DNA of 64,000 nucleotides from Novacetimonas pomaceti (GCF_003207955.1 NZ_NOXG01000010.1:32583-96582), one strand, 5' to 3'. Positions 54,401 through 63,462 are shown, counted from the first letter of the stretch. Notes: generated by a model not told the origin, from the sequence alone. Numbers and translations: made by a program.

Positions 54401-54777
54401 TGATCGGCATGATCCTGCTGGTGGGCATCGTGAAGAAGAATGCGATCCTGATGGTGGATTTCGCCCTGCATGCCGAACGCGACGGCGGCATGTTGCCAGA
54501 ACAGGCCATCCGGGAGGCGTGCGTCAAACGCTTCCGCCCCATCATCATGACGACGATGGCGGCGGCCTTTGGCGCCGTTCCGCTGATCGTCAGCGATGGA
54601 TACGGGATCGAACTGCGTCGCCCGCTGGGAATCGCGGTCGTGGGCGGCTTGGCCATGAGCCAGCTTCTGACGCTCTATACCACGCCGGTCATCTACATCT
54701 ATCTCGACCGGCTGCGGGCGTGGAGCAAACTCAAGGCCATGCGGCTGATGCGAAAAAATAATCCCCTTGAGGCCTAA
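51478..54777 (+). CDS. RND (HAE1) family multidrug efflux permease
   Basis: A 1099-residue inner-membrane pump with the two-repeat RND layout. The first helix follows MNLCRVFIMRPVATTLVSLA; TGFVVDDAIVVLENIARHME in helix 4 contains the proton-relay aspartates and the second half has LVGIVKKNAILMVDFALHAE. It resembles MdtB/MdtC- and OqxB-type pumps. Periplasmic domain 2 carries an unusual Ser/Gly/Asn-rich insertion (about residues 780-845). No adaptor or outer-membrane gene is adjacent, so it may borrow partners such as the HlyD/NodT pair at 8.9-11.3 kb. Confidence 0.9.
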   Translation: MNLCRVFIMRPVATTLVSLALLLAGVFAYRVLPVGDLPNISVPIIYVMASQPGASPQQMASSVTTPLERRLGQIAGVNEIESDSSQDSAFILLTFDDSVNIDAAANDVEAALQAARSDMPATLQSQPQYWKANPSDNPIIILTLTSDTQPVSHLYDIAKTRLQPLLSQVQGVGWIDIEGSSAPAVRVDINPFPLFKYGLGFEDIRSALASANANTPKGFIQDGLTRYTLATNDQARDATQYRNLIIGYRNGRPVRLSDVASVHDGVENDHKAGFFNGHPAVMAIVRPKAGANVIRVIDQIKERVPTLRAALPKGITLTPVMDRSVTIRASLADTQWTLVISVALVVLVVLFFLRTPRSTLIPAITVPISLAGTLAVMYVFGFSLDILSLMALTIATGFVVDDAIVVLENIARHMEAGMGRMQATLLGSREIAFTVLSITISLVAVFLPLLLMGGTAGKIFFEFSMTLAITVVMSLFLSLSLTPMMCSLLLEVNHDAPLPPDAPLWLRGMRACSDGFEHLFAMVLRIYSRSLEWALRHHVLTALTLPLSFFLMIGILVIMPKGILPKEDVALIMSFFRADQTTSFPVMTDKIRQISQAMTEDQDTQEVLAFSGDSNIEGQAFAQMIDRTKRRDGPDEMIARIHKRLRNVTGLDLSMFSAGDISGGGGRQKQGAYRYILTSDNADDIYVWVPRLTATLRNDPVLRDVTTDVMNNGAAVHASIVRDAAARYLITPQLVSNTLYDAFGQRSASNISTSLTTYHVVMQVEDRFRTTPDILSAFRLSTSGGSAGGGTVSNTIRVPNPTDTSSQFTQLSQQSFRNSIANRLAGGNGASNGSAVSSSSETMVPLSVVANLERHPTSITVSHRDGFVSAAISFNLAPGKALSDASDEIRTTMVKMGVPPSIQGGFSGQAAQFQKAIVNELLVFVAALATMYVTLGILYESYIHPLTILSTLPSAAVGAVLALWLTGQEFSLIAMIGMILLVGIVKKNAILMVDFALHAERDGGMLPEQAIREACVKRFRPIIMTTMAAAFGAVPLIVSDGYGIELRRPLGIAVVGGLAMSQLLTLYTTPVIYIYLDRLRAWSKLKAMRLMRKNNPLEA

Positions 54778-54835
54778 AAAATTAAAAAAGGGGCTTGCCG
54801 ACGCCAACGGGGCGGGTTAAAAGCCGCCTCACAGC

Positions 54836-54912
54836 GCACCCGTAGCTCAACTGGATAGAGCACCAGACTACGAATCTGGGGGTTAGAGGTTCGAGTCCTT
54901 TCGGGTGCGCCA
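54836..54912 (+). tRNA. tRNA-Arg (anticodon ACG)
   Basis: The acceptor arms GCACCCG and CGGGTGC pair, with discriminator G and an encoded CCA (54910-54912). The anticodon stem CCAGA/TCTGG encloses CTACGAA, giving ACG, which is read as ICG after deamination. The T arm GAGGTTCGAGTCCTTT is present. It marks the left border of the glycosyltransferase/methyltransferase region. Confidence 0.97.
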
Positions 54913-55434
54913 CTTCTCCAAAAAACATGATGGCTGTCGGGTCGGGGGTTGCAAAACTCTGACTGTGGATTGCCCGCGTCTGCTGCTGCGCATGTATGCG
55001 CCTTGCGCTGGCGCAATGCCGTAGCAACCACGCCCCCCACATGTCATCCGGACAGGCATCCATGGCGTTTTTCCAAGGACCGCCCGAAAACAGTCCATAG
55101 ATAAGTATTAAAAGTTTTTGGGTTCCGCCTTTTTTCAAAAAGGCGGCTTTCTTTCTGAAGCTTTTTGAAAAAAGCTTCACCAAAAACTTTCTTATGATGA
55201 CAGGATAATAAAAACATGGCCTGTGCCGGCCATTATTATCCTTCCCCGGAAAACAGCCCCGCTGCCATTAATATGGCAGTAACATATGCCACGGCCAAAA
55301 ATCATGAGACCACGCTTTTAGCGTATTTATGTCTCCTTAACCGTTCATGTTTACCCTGTAGATATAGAATGTGCCTGTTTAGTTAGTGTTCCATTAACTA
55401 TTAGCCAATTTCCCCTGCAAGGTTGATCGCTGTC
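54913..55434. other. Intergenic region after tRNA-Arg with repeat copy 8
   Basis: About 520 bases with no supported gene. It contains the double-hairpin repeat at 55109-55191; the part from about 55200 is noticeably AT-richer and should hold the promoter of the tandem-motif gene. Long minus-strand frames here run antisense through the tRNA and are not genes. Confidence 0.6.
55109..55191 (-). repeat. Double-hairpin intergenic repeat, copy 8
   Basis: Reverse orientation. Outer arms, GAAGC/GCTTC hairpin and the CCGCC/GGCGG hairpin are all intact. It lies 200 bases downstream of tRNA-Arg and more than 330 bases after the RND pump gene. Confidence 0.9.
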
Positions 55435-55872
55435 ATGTTGCCATATTCCATCATTTCGCAGTTCGTGGAGAACGACAGGGAAAACGTCGTCATATCAAGG
55501 AAACTTTTCCGACTGCTGCTTTCGGGATACCTGAGGTCCCTTCCCTTTGACGAGCAGGCCTATCTGGCGGCCAACCCGGACGTGGACGCGGCAATCCATC
55601 GGGGCGAACTGGACAATAGCAAGGATCACTTCGTCAATGTCGGTTTTTTCGAAGGACGGGACACCGGCGGCAGCGAATTCGATGAAAAATGGTACCTCAG
55701 GAACAACCCTGACGTAGCGGCCTCTGTCCGCCGCGGCGACTGGGCCACGGGCAAGGATCACTGGCAGATGGTCGGACGCGCCGAGTTCAGGGCGCCGTCA
55801 AAGGCATTCGTCGCCATATATGATACGTGGCGCGCCTTTCTGTCGCCGGAAAACACAAAACGGTCCGATTAA
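55435..55872 (+). CDS. Small tandem-motif protein of the glycosyltransferase locus
   Basis: A 145-residue protein without signal peptide or membrane segment. It consists mainly of two copies of a roughly 45-residue motif: FDEQAYLAANPDV...HRGELDNSKDHFVNVGFFEGR and FDEKWYLRNNPDV...RRGDWATGKDHWQMVGRAEFR, sharing FDE-x-x-YL-x-x-NPDV, RG, KDH and G-x-x-E-x-R. The same motif recurs about five to six times in the N-terminus of the glycosyltransferase at 58971-61949. The ATG at 55435 is used, 12 bases after AAGG; TTG at 55423 is possible. It likely helps that enzyme family bind polysaccharide or other proteins. Confidence 0.65.
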   Translation: MLPYSIISQFVENDRENVVISRKLFRLLLSGYLRSLPFDEQAYLAANPDVDAAIHRGELDNSKDHFVNVGFFEGRDTGGSEFDEKWYLRNNPDVAASVRRGDWATGKDHWQMVGRAEFRAPSKAFVAIYDTWRAFLSPENTKRSD

Positions 55873-55924
55873 GAAAACATCCCCATCCCAGCATTGATTT
55901 TTTATTCCTGTCGTAAGGTCGCCT

Positions 55925-58900
55925 GTGAGAATGGATGAAGATATAGGTGCATTTATAATAAGGTCCACACAGCACTATATTGCTTTCCTGATCTCGCAAT
56001 ATGATGAGCTTCAGAACATCCCTGACGATTTCCCGCATGTTCTGGGCCGGCTTGAATATCTCCAGCGTTCGTATCCCAGCGCGCATGACATCATGCTGGG
56101 GATCGGGCTCTGCCGTCTGGCGATTGGCGAGCCGCGCGCATCCGAACCGTTCGAGTTGCTGTCCTCGCTTGTCATTTCGCCAACCGCGCGCTTCTTCCTG
56201 CTGCTGACGCGCCTGTGGTTTGGGGCGAATGACCGCGCCTTTACCGAACTGCGCGCGTTCCTGCGGGAAGTCGCCGTCATCTTTGACGACGTGGCGTTCC
56301 ATGTTTTCAGCGCCATCTGCGATGCAAACCGCTGTGTCGGCTGGTGCGCGATGCTGCCAGACGGGCAACCTGTGCTGGGCATCAGGGACGGCAGGGGCAC
56401 CGACATCATCCTGCGCGATGATGAAGCGGAATATGCCCCGATACTCCGGCCAATGGGGTCTGTCCGGGGGTTCAACCTTTACGGGATCGAGGGTTTCACG
56501 CTTCCGGCCCACCTTCCCAAAATCCACCTTCTGCATGACGGTCGGGACATGCTCGGCAGTGGCATCGACAGCAGGGCGATCTGGCGCTGCGAGGGATTTG
56601 TCGAAGGCAGTGCCGAAGGGCTGAAAGGCTGGTGCCGCTATCCCAACAACCTTGCGGCGGATGACCATGTCCGGGTGCATTCGGTCGCGGACAATACGCC
56701 TATCCTTGATGCCACGGTATCAAGGAACATTCCCGACAGCCTTGTCGTTGAAAAGGCGCGGACATCGTTCCTGATCAAATGGGATGACCTGCGCGGGTCA
56801 CAGACGCCGGCCGTGCGCGTGACCGACCGCTTCGGGCAGGAGTTTTACGGAAGTCCCCTCGATCCCCTTGCCGGGGCCAGGTATGCACGCGCGCAGGCGC
56901 AGTGGGTCGCGACGAAGTTTCCCAGCGCCTGCCCAACGGAAACGCCCCTGCCCACCTTCAACCAGCCCTTTCCCGCGCTGTACACGCCGGATTTCAGGGA
57001 ACCGGACGCCCCGCCAGAGGACAGGGCCGTCACCCGGCCTGTCGCCGTCATCATTCCTGTCTATAAGGGGTACGAGGTTACCCGGGAATGTATTGAACTT
57101 GCCCTTCGGTGGCGTCGCCCTACGGACCGCATTGTCGTCATCAATGATTTTTCGCCCGACCCACGCATCGTGGATTTCCTCGGGACGTTCGAGGATCAGG
57201 AAGGCATTGCAATCATCAGCAACGAACGGAACCGGGGCTTTACCTGTTCCGCCAATCGTGGCCTGCGGCAGGTGCGCCGGGACGAGGACGCGATCCTGCT
57301 CAACAGCGATACGATCCTGCCCCCCGGCTGGATTGGCAGGCTGCAGGAAAGCGTTTACCGGCAACCCGACATCGGCACGGCGACCCCCCTGTCCAATGCC
57401 GCAACAATTTTCAGCTATCCCCGCAATGACGGCAACAATCCCATCCCTTCCTATGACGAAGTTGTCGAGACGTCTTCGCTTCTCGCGGAAATGGACAGCA
57501 GCGGGATCGTGGAGGTTCCGACGGCGCATGGGTTCTGCATGTATATCCGCGCGGAATGCCTGCATCAGACCGGGGTCCTGCGTGAAGACGTCTTCGCGCA
57601 GGGCTATGGCGAGGAAAACGATTTCAGCCGACGCGCCGCCTCCCTGGGATGGCGCCATGTCGTCTGTCTCGGCACATTCATCGGCCATGCGGAAGGACAG
57701 TCCTTCAGCGCGTTCAAGGGCGATCTGATCCGGCGGAATCTGGAACTGCTCGACGGGCTTCATCCGGGTTATCACCGTCTGGTCAATGAATGGCAGAAAC
57801 ACGATCCCTTGGGGGAATTCCGGCGGGATATGGACATCCGCCGCCTGTCACAGGCCGTCGGACCGCATCGCTGCGTCGCGCTGGTGACCCATGATCGCGA
57901 AGGGGGCGTCCACCGCTTCGTGCAGGAACGTGCCCTTGCCCTTTCGGAGGAGGGGTTTGTCCCCCTTGTGATCTCGCCCTGTCCCGCCGCAACGGAAGAT
58001 GCCTATCCACGCTGGAAAATCGTGCCCTACCTTATGGAGGATTATCCCAATATCCTTCTTTCAAGACGCGGGTCGGAACTGCGGGATTTTCTCCTGAACC
58101 TCAACTGCGACAGGATGGAAATCCACAGCTATATCGGCGCGGGGATCCGCGACATCCACTGGATATCCCTCTTCGGGATTGAATATTGCATATATATTCA
58201 TGATTATTCCTGGTTCTGTCCCCAGATTACCCTTGTATCCTACAACGATGTCTATTGCGGCGAACCCGAAGCGGATGTCTGTCAGTCCTGCATCATGGAT
58301 CGTGGCACGGCCAATGATGACGACACCGCGCTGCCCCGGCTGCGTGAGTTAAGCGCCGATATTTTCCAGCGGGCGGTTGCCGTGATCACGTCATGCGATG
58401 ACGTGGCGACACGGTACCGGCGCCATATCAACGTGCCCACGGTTCCGGGCCAATGGGAACCACCGGTTACGACACAGGATGTCGTTTTCAGGGAAAAGGA
58501 CAGCCAGGATGTCAGGCGTGTCCTGCTGATCGGTGCGATCGGCATTGAAAAAGGGTATAATATCCTTCTGAAACTGGCGCGGCATGTCGCATCCGCCGGA
58601 TTGCCGCTCCGTTTTTCGATTGTCGGTTTTACATGCGACGATCACCGGCTTCTTGAAACAGGCGTTGTCACCATTACCGGCCGTTATGGCGAGGGCGAAC
58701 TGACATCACTGGTTCAGGCGCAGAATTGCGACTGGGGCTTCCTTCCGGCCTTATGGCCCGAAACCTGGTCCTATGTGCTGACCGAATTCTGGCGCCAGAA
58801 AATGCCCGTGGTGACATTTGACATCGGGGCCCCTGCCGAACGCATCCGGACCACGGGCGGGGGACTGGTTGTGCCGCTTCATCTTCCGGTCGCATCCCTT

Positions 58901-58945
58901 ACCGCAGTGCTGATGAACCCGGCCCAGTTCGGGGCGCGGCAATGA
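55925..58945 (+). CDS. Large multidomain glycosyltransferase (GT2 plus GT4-like)
   Basis: A 1006-residue protein. The first about 365 residues have no recognised domain. A GT2 domain follows (about 372-615) with VAVIIPVYKGYEVTRECI, ERNRGFTCSANRG, LLNSDTILPPGW (the DxD-type metal site NSD) and EENDF. A second transferase-like part (about 635-1000) has the GT4-type pattern VALVTHDREGGVHRFV, LLIGAIGIEKGYNILL and FLPALWPETWSYVLTEF. GTG at 55925 or ATG at 55931 is the start. It probably adds several sugars of a surface polysaccharide. Confidence 0.8.
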   Translation: MRMDEDIGAFIIRSTQHYIAFLISQYDELQNIPDDFPHVLGRLEYLQRSYPSAHDIMLGIGLCRLAIGEPRASEPFELLSSLVISPTARFFLLLTRLWFGANDRAFTELRAFLREVAVIFDDVAFHVFSAICDANRCVGWCAMLPDGQPVLGIRDGRGTDIILRDDEAEYAPILRPMGSVRGFNLYGIEGFTLPAHLPKIHLLHDGRDMLGSGIDSRAIWRCEGFVEGSAEGLKGWCRYPNNLAADDHVRVHSVADNTPILDATVSRNIPDSLVVEKARTSFLIKWDDLRGSQTPAVRVTDRFGQEFYGSPLDPLAGARYARAQAQWVATKFPSACPTETPLPTFNQPFPALYTPDFREPDAPPEDRAVTRPVAVIIPVYKGYEVTRECIELALRWRRPTDRIVVINDFSPDPRIVDFLGTFEDQEGIAIISNERNRGFTCSANRGLRQVRRDEDAILLNSDTILPPGWIGRLQESVYRQPDIGTATPLSNAATIFSYPRNDGNNPIPSYDEVVETSSLLAEMDSSGIVEVPTAHGFCMYIRAECLHQTGVLREDVFAQGYGEENDFSRRAASLGWRHVVCLGTFIGHAEGQSFSAFKGDLIRRNLELLDGLHPGYHRLVNEWQKHDPLGEFRRDMDIRRLSQAVGPHRCVALVTHDREGGVHRFVQERALALSEEGFVPLVISPCPAATEDAYPRWKIVPYLMEDYPNILLSRRGSELRDFLLNLNCDRMEIHSYIGAGIRDIHWISLFGIEYCIYIHDYSWFCPQITLVSYNDVYCGEPEADVCQSCIMDRGTANDDDTALPRLRELSADIFQRAVAVITSCDDVATRYRRHINVPTVPGQWEPPVTTQDVVFREKDSQDVRRVLLIGAIGIEKGYNILLKLARHVASAGLPLRFSIVGFTCDDHRLLETGVVTITGRYGEGELTSLVQAQNCDWGFLPALWPETWSYVLTEFWRQKMPVVTFDIGAPAERIRTTGGGLVVPLHLPVASLTAVLMNPAQFGARQ

Positions 58946-58970
58946 TGCTATATGGCGATGGGTACTGACC

Positions 58971-61949
58971 ATGTCCGCTGAAAATTCCGATCTGAAACCT
59001 GACTGGGCGTGCTTTGACGCGGTATGGTACAAAAAACGTTATGCCTTTGTCCCCGGCCTCCTCGGCATTCATCATGACGGGGAAATATTCGATTTTTACA
59101 GGGAATTTGGCGAAAGCCTCGGGCATTCCCCCAACATGTTCTTTGACGAGGACTGGTACAGGGCGGTCTATCCTGACATTCTTCCCCTGATTGGCTCGGG
59201 CGAATTCCGCTCCGGATTCGAACATTATTGCGCAACCGGCTTCAGGGATCGCAATCCGAACTGCTTTTTCGATGAAAAATTCTACTGCCAGACGGAACTC
59301 TGCATGTCGTGCGAGGAACTGGCGCCGCATGGATTGCGTAACGGGTATGATCATTACCTGCGTTACGGCGCGCAGGAAGGGCGTGATGCTTCGCTGTTTT
59401 ATTCCATAAAACTGTTCCTGCACGAAAATCCGGACTTCCTTTACGACCGGGACAAGGGGATTTTTGTCGCATTCCTTGAAAACTTCATGGATCCTGGCTG
59501 CATCGATCGCCGGACATCGCCGTATTTCGACCCGGCCTGGTATATCAGGGCCTACCCCGAGGTTTCGGAACACATGGATGCGTGGCAGCATCCGTTACGA
59601 CATTACCTGATCAATCAGACACCGACCGCTTTTGATCCCAATCCATTTTTCAGCGAGAAATTCTATGCCCGGACCAACCCGGACGTGGAAACCGTCGTCC
59701 ATGACGGATATTACAGGAATACTTACGAACATTTCGTGAAATACGGACAATATGAGTTCAGGCGGCCCAGCCCAAGGGTCGATCTGGAAACATATGCCAC
59801 GGACCCTGCCATCACGGATGCCATCGGGAAATCCCGTTACCCAAGCCCTTTTGCCGCGTATGCAGTCCTGTACGGGAAACTTCCGGAATCAGAAAATCAG
59901 GACAGAAATCCCGAACTGATATGCAAGCGCGCATATCGCCATCTGGCAGAGGTCCGCACATCGGCAATCCTGAACACATCACTGGATTTTTCATGTGATG
60001 TGCCGGACCTGAGCGTCGTCATGGTTGTCCATGACCAGTTCGCGTTCACCATGACGGCACTTGCGTCCCTGCGCGCCACGTATCCGGGGGCGATCCAGCT
60101 TATTCTTGTCGATGGTGCCTCCACGGATGAAACCACCCGGATCGAAGACCATGTCATGGGGATCGAGGTCCTTCGGCTGCCGGAAAATTCCGGTTTCCTT
60201 ATCGGATCCAATCTTGGTCTGGACAAGGTCGCGGCCCCTTACGCCCTGTTCCTGAATAACGATGTGGAGCTTATGCCGGGCGCGATTGACGCGGCCCTGC
60301 GTCGTCTGCGCCTTGAAGAGCGTACCGGGGCGGTCGGCGCGAAGCTGGTGCGCACGACAGGCGCCCTGCAGGAAGCAGGAAGCATCATCTGGAATGACGG
60401 CACGACATCGGGATATCTGCGGGATGCGTCCCCCCACCTGCCAGAAGCGAATTTCGTGCGTTCGGTTGATTTCTGTTCCGGTGCATTCCTTATGCTGCGC
60501 ACGGAGATCATCAAGGAAATCGGCGGCTTTGATCCCCTCTTCTCCCCTGCATATTATGAAGAAACGGATTTATGCGTTCAGATACGCGAACGTGAATACG
60601 ATATCGTCTATGACCCGGACGTTGTCATCCTTCATTATGAATTCGGCAGTGGCCATCAGGAAAATATCGATGCGGTGATCGGTCGCAACATCGGAAAGTT
60701 TTTCCATAAGAACCGGGAATATGTCGCAACCAGATACGAAAGAACCGGGCAAAATCTCATCAGGGCACGCTCCAGTCGGCGGGAACAGAAACGCGTGCTG
60801 TTTATCGAGGATTACCTGCCACAGCCCCATATCGGGGCGGGCTTCCCACGGTCCAACGATATCGTGCATGCAATGGTGGATGGGCTGGGGCTGCACGTAA
60901 CGGTTTATCCGATTTTTCCGCCACGATCGGCCCCCATGGAACGTTATCGCGACTTTCCCGATCGGGCGGAAATCATCTGGGACCGGGGCCTCGGAGAACT
61001 GGAGGCATTTCTTCGCGCGCGCAGTGGCTATTACGATGTCATATGGATCGGCAGGATTCATAATGCAGCGCGTCTTCGACCCGTCATCACTGCATGCCAG
61101 CCGGACCTGACGGGATGCAGGATCATCCTGGACACGGAAGCCATCGCAACGCTGCGCCAGCACGGGCGCATGCGCATCATGGAAGAGGCGGACATTCCCG
61201 CGCAGGCGGACATGTTACGGCATGAATTTCATGCCACCGATTTCGTGGATCGTTTTGTCGCGGTTCGCAAGGCGGAGGCAGACCTCATATCGTCGATCAC
61301 CCGGCAGGATGTGTTTGTCCTCGGCCACATGAAAACACCCCGTCCCGAGGGGCTTTCCTTTACGGAACGCAGGCATTTTCTTTTTGTCGGCGCCATCCAG
61401 AATCTGGAATCCCCCAACTGGGACGCGCTGGCATGGCTGAATGACCATGTGGTGCCGTATCTTGATAATTTCCTGCCGATGGATATCCGCATCCGGGTCG
61501 CGGGGTATCTCGGCACGGACATCGATCTGTCACGGATCCTGACGCATCCGCGTTTCGAACTGCTGGGGGCGGTTTCCGACCTTGCCTCCCTGTACGAAAC
61601 ACATCGCGTTTTCATCGCCCCCTCGCGCTTCGCGGCCGGAATACCTTACAAGCTCCATGAAGCCGCTGCCCACGGCCTTCCGATTGTCGCCACGGATCTG
61701 CTTTCCGAACAGGTCGGGTGGGAAACAGGCTCCGACCTTGCCAACGCCCCGCAGACACAGCCAATGGCTTTCGCGGGCGAAATGCACCGGATCTATACGG
61801 ACGAAAAATCGTGGACGCGGCTGCGCCGTAATGCCTTGCACCGGATATTCCTCGAAAACCGGCCTGGTGATTACAAGGACAGGATCCATGAAATTCTGAC
61901 GCCACGGCAAAAGGATGCAGGAGATATCACCATGGATGAACCATCGTAA
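58971..61949 (+). CDS. Large multidomain glycosyltransferase with N-terminal tandem motifs
   Basis: A 992-residue protein. Residues about 10-270 are five to six imperfect copies of a motif seen in FDEDWYRAVYPDI, FDEKFY, FDPAWYIRAYPEV and FSEKFYARTNPDV, each followed by an H-x-x-x-x-G element. Then comes a GT2 domain (about 343-580) with LSVVMVVHDQFAFTM, ENSGFLIGSNLG, LFLNNDVELMPGA (DxD-type NND) and EETDL, and a GT4-like domain (about 605-975) with VLFIEDYLPQPHIGAGFPR, LFVGAIQNLESPNWDALAWL and FIAPSRFAAGIPYKLHEAAA. It lies 25 bases after the previous transferase. Confidence 0.82.
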   Translation: MSAENSDLKPDWACFDAVWYKKRYAFVPGLLGIHHDGEIFDFYREFGESLGHSPNMFFDEDWYRAVYPDILPLIGSGEFRSGFEHYCATGFRDRNPNCFFDEKFYCQTELCMSCEELAPHGLRNGYDHYLRYGAQEGRDASLFYSIKLFLHENPDFLYDRDKGIFVAFLENFMDPGCIDRRTSPYFDPAWYIRAYPEVSEHMDAWQHPLRHYLINQTPTAFDPNPFFSEKFYARTNPDVETVVHDGYYRNTYEHFVKYGQYEFRRPSPRVDLETYATDPAITDAIGKSRYPSPFAAYAVLYGKLPESENQDRNPELICKRAYRHLAEVRTSAILNTSLDFSCDVPDLSVVMVVHDQFAFTMTALASLRATYPGAIQLILVDGASTDETTRIEDHVMGIEVLRLPENSGFLIGSNLGLDKVAAPYALFLNNDVELMPGAIDAALRRLRLEERTGAVGAKLVRTTGALQEAGSIIWNDGTTSGYLRDASPHLPEANFVRSVDFCSGAFLMLRTEIIKEIGGFDPLFSPAYYEETDLCVQIREREYDIVYDPDVVILHYEFGSGHQENIDAVIGRNIGKFFHKNREYVATRYERTGQNLIRARSSRREQKRVLFIEDYLPQPHIGAGFPRSNDIVHAMVDGLGLHVTVYPIFPPRSAPMERYRDFPDRAEIIWDRGLGELEAFLRARSGYYDVIWIGRIHNAARLRPVITACQPDLTGCRIILDTEAIATLRQHGRMRIMEEADIPAQADMLRHEFHATDFVDRFVAVRKAEADLISSITRQDVFVLGHMKTPRPEGLSFTERRHFLFVGAIQNLESPNWDALAWLNDHVVPYLDNFLPMDIRIRVAGYLGTDIDLSRILTHPRFELLGAVSDLASLYETHRVFIAPSRFAAGIPYKLHEAAAHGLPIVATDLLSEQVGWETGSDLANAPQTQPMAFAGEMHRIYTDEKSWTRLRRNALHRIFLENRPGDYKDRIHEILTPRQKDAGDITMDEPS

Positions 61950-62113
61950 AACATGACGCAGGCATGTCAGGTGGTTTCGATATTCTGTTGGCCGGATTGC
62001 GCAATATCGTGCTTTTGGGTTCCATAGCGAACTCCACCGCATCCAAAAGCACATGATATTTTTCACGCGTGATCAAGAGACTGTCTGGAAAACAACCTTC
62101 TGACAAAAAACGA

Positions 62114-62179
62114 CAAAAGTTCTTGGGTGTTGCCTTTTTTCAAAAAGGCGACGTTCCCTAAAGCTTTTTGCAAAAATCT
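62114..62179 (-). repeat. Double-hairpin intergenic repeat, copy 9 (truncated, extended subtype)
   Basis: Reverse orientation. It shares flanks with copy 6 (GAGACTGTCTGGAAAA at 62078-62093 and TTTATGATTTCA at 62179-62190) but has lost about 13 bases of the right outer arm and hairpin, leaving AAGCTTTTTGCAAAAATC. It lies between the convergent large transferase and GT32-like genes. Confidence 0.75.
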
Positions 62180-62198
62180 TTATGATTTCAAGATACCA

Positions 62199-62906
62199 TC
62201 AGGCAGAGCTTTTCAAACAGTCCCTGAACAGGGGCTCAACCTTCTGACGTTCGCTCCAATGTGACTTTTCTTTCCGATATGTATAATTTTTATAGATATG
62301 GAACCCCGCGCTATCGGCACGTTCCAGCATATCGACATTGACTCTGCCGATGAATTTTTCTTTCAGTTTGGGTGGATACGGCGATTCATCAAAGAAGATA
62401 GACACAAAACAGTAAGTTCCTGTGACGAAATGTATGTCATAATCCGCATATCCGCCTGCGGCCTTTTCTTTTTCATACTGTTTTTTCAGGTTTTCCCTGA
62501 TTAACCCCAATAACAAATCCAGCAGGTTACTATTTTTCCGGCACAGGATAACGGTGTTCATCAGGTTGAAATCGTTGGGATATTTGAATTCCCACTTTTT
62601 CCCGAAAAGGGTCATCTCATAGGAATTGGAGTAATCGAGCGTATGGACCAGATCGACCATCCGCGCCGGGCACGTATGGGCGTCCATATACAATCCACCG
62701 AATTCGCGCAGGAGGACAAGTCTGGCGATATCAGATTTTGCAGCAGGCAACGTAATTTTTGTATAGTAGAATTTTAACTCTTCATCATTCATAATCTCAA
62801 GAACTTCATCATCGCCAAATATTTTATAGTATGGATAGGCATCCTTCCACTCATCCCAGGAAGGCGGTGTTTTTTCTTCCGGATGCGTCCAGTATGTGAA
62901 AAGCAT
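62199..62906 (-). CDS. GT32-like glycosyltransferase
   Basis: A 235-residue protein resembling the capsular/Och1-type family: the N-terminal FTYWTHPEEKTPPSW start, SDIARLVLLREFGGLYMDAH around residues 58-77 (in place of the usual GGxYxDxD), and FVTGTYCFVSIF later. The second aspartate of the metal motif is histidine here (DAH), so activity is uncertain. The gene is clearly AT-richer than its neighbours and lysine-rich in its product, a sign of recent transfer. It is convergent with the large transferases. Confidence 0.7.
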   Translation of the reverse strand: MLFTYWTHPEEKTPPSWDEWKDAYPYYKIFGDDEVLEIMNDEELKFYYTKITLPAAKSDIARLVLLREFGGLYMDAHTCPARMVDLVHTLDYSNSYEMTLFGKKWEFKYPNDFNLMNTVILCRKNSNLLDLLLGLIRENLKKQYEKEKAAGGYADYDIHFVTGTYCFVSIFFDESPYPPKLKEKFIGRVNVDMLERADSAGFHIYKNYTYRKEKSHWSERQKVEPLFRDCLKSSA

Positions 62907-63462
62907 TTCGTCCCCCGTCAGGATTCAGTTGTACGATCAGGATTATAACGACCGTACCAATCATCCCCGGATTCTGTTGATAAAAGGTGGACGACCCCGG
63001 ATACCCCTTTTCCGGGCCGGATCGTGCCGCATGAACGGCTGTGAAACCGGGCCATCATCCGTTTCAGATGCCGCTGAAGCCGGTTTTTGTAACCGAATGG
63101 CAAACCTGTCTGGCGTCAGGTCCGTAGTAGCGACCGGACGAAACCACAGGCCCCTTCTTCCCCGATACCTTCCTTCCGACCCAAATCGCCTTTCAGGCTG
63201 CCACGGAATGAACGCGTCCCCGGAAGGGGCTGAGGCAACCGGGCCCATCGGGATGGCTTGCGCACTCCACGCTCTCATGTCGATACTGTGCGCTGTCAAT
63301 TTCAATCCATCATGACCTTAACCACGTCCGCAGGCCCATGAATCACAACCGCATGATATTCCCGGTTATTTTGGCACACGTCCTGAACTGTTCCGGGTAT
63401 CCGGACGGTGCCCGTCGATAATTCCAGCTTCTGACATTGGCGCAAAAACAAAGAGAACAAGA
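62907..63462. other. Intergenic region before the mod fragment
   Basis: About 555 bases in which no frame has a recognisable product; the two overlapping frames (plus 62896-63315, minus 62961-63305) look like chance. A short hairpin TCCGG-GTAT-CCGGA (63392-63405) lies before the mod gene. Promoters for both flanking genes must lie here. Confidence 0.5.

Noticed and set aside
54782..55183. Minus-strand open frame of 133 codons across tRNA-Arg
   Set aside because: It is an antisense reading of the tRNA and the adjacent repeat; such frames recur wherever this tRNA and repeat lie and have no start signal of their own.
61927..62089. Minus-strand frame of about 50 codons starting at a TTG near 62089 with protein-like sequence (EKYHVLLDAVEFAMEPKS)
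   Set aside because: The middle part looks protein-like and could be a remnant of a lost gene, but it lacks a binding site, overlaps the end of the large transferase and has no family I know.
62896..63315. Plus-strand frame of 139 codons between GT32-like and mod genes
   Set aside because: No recognisable features and overlapped by an equally good frame on the other strand; listed as intergenic.
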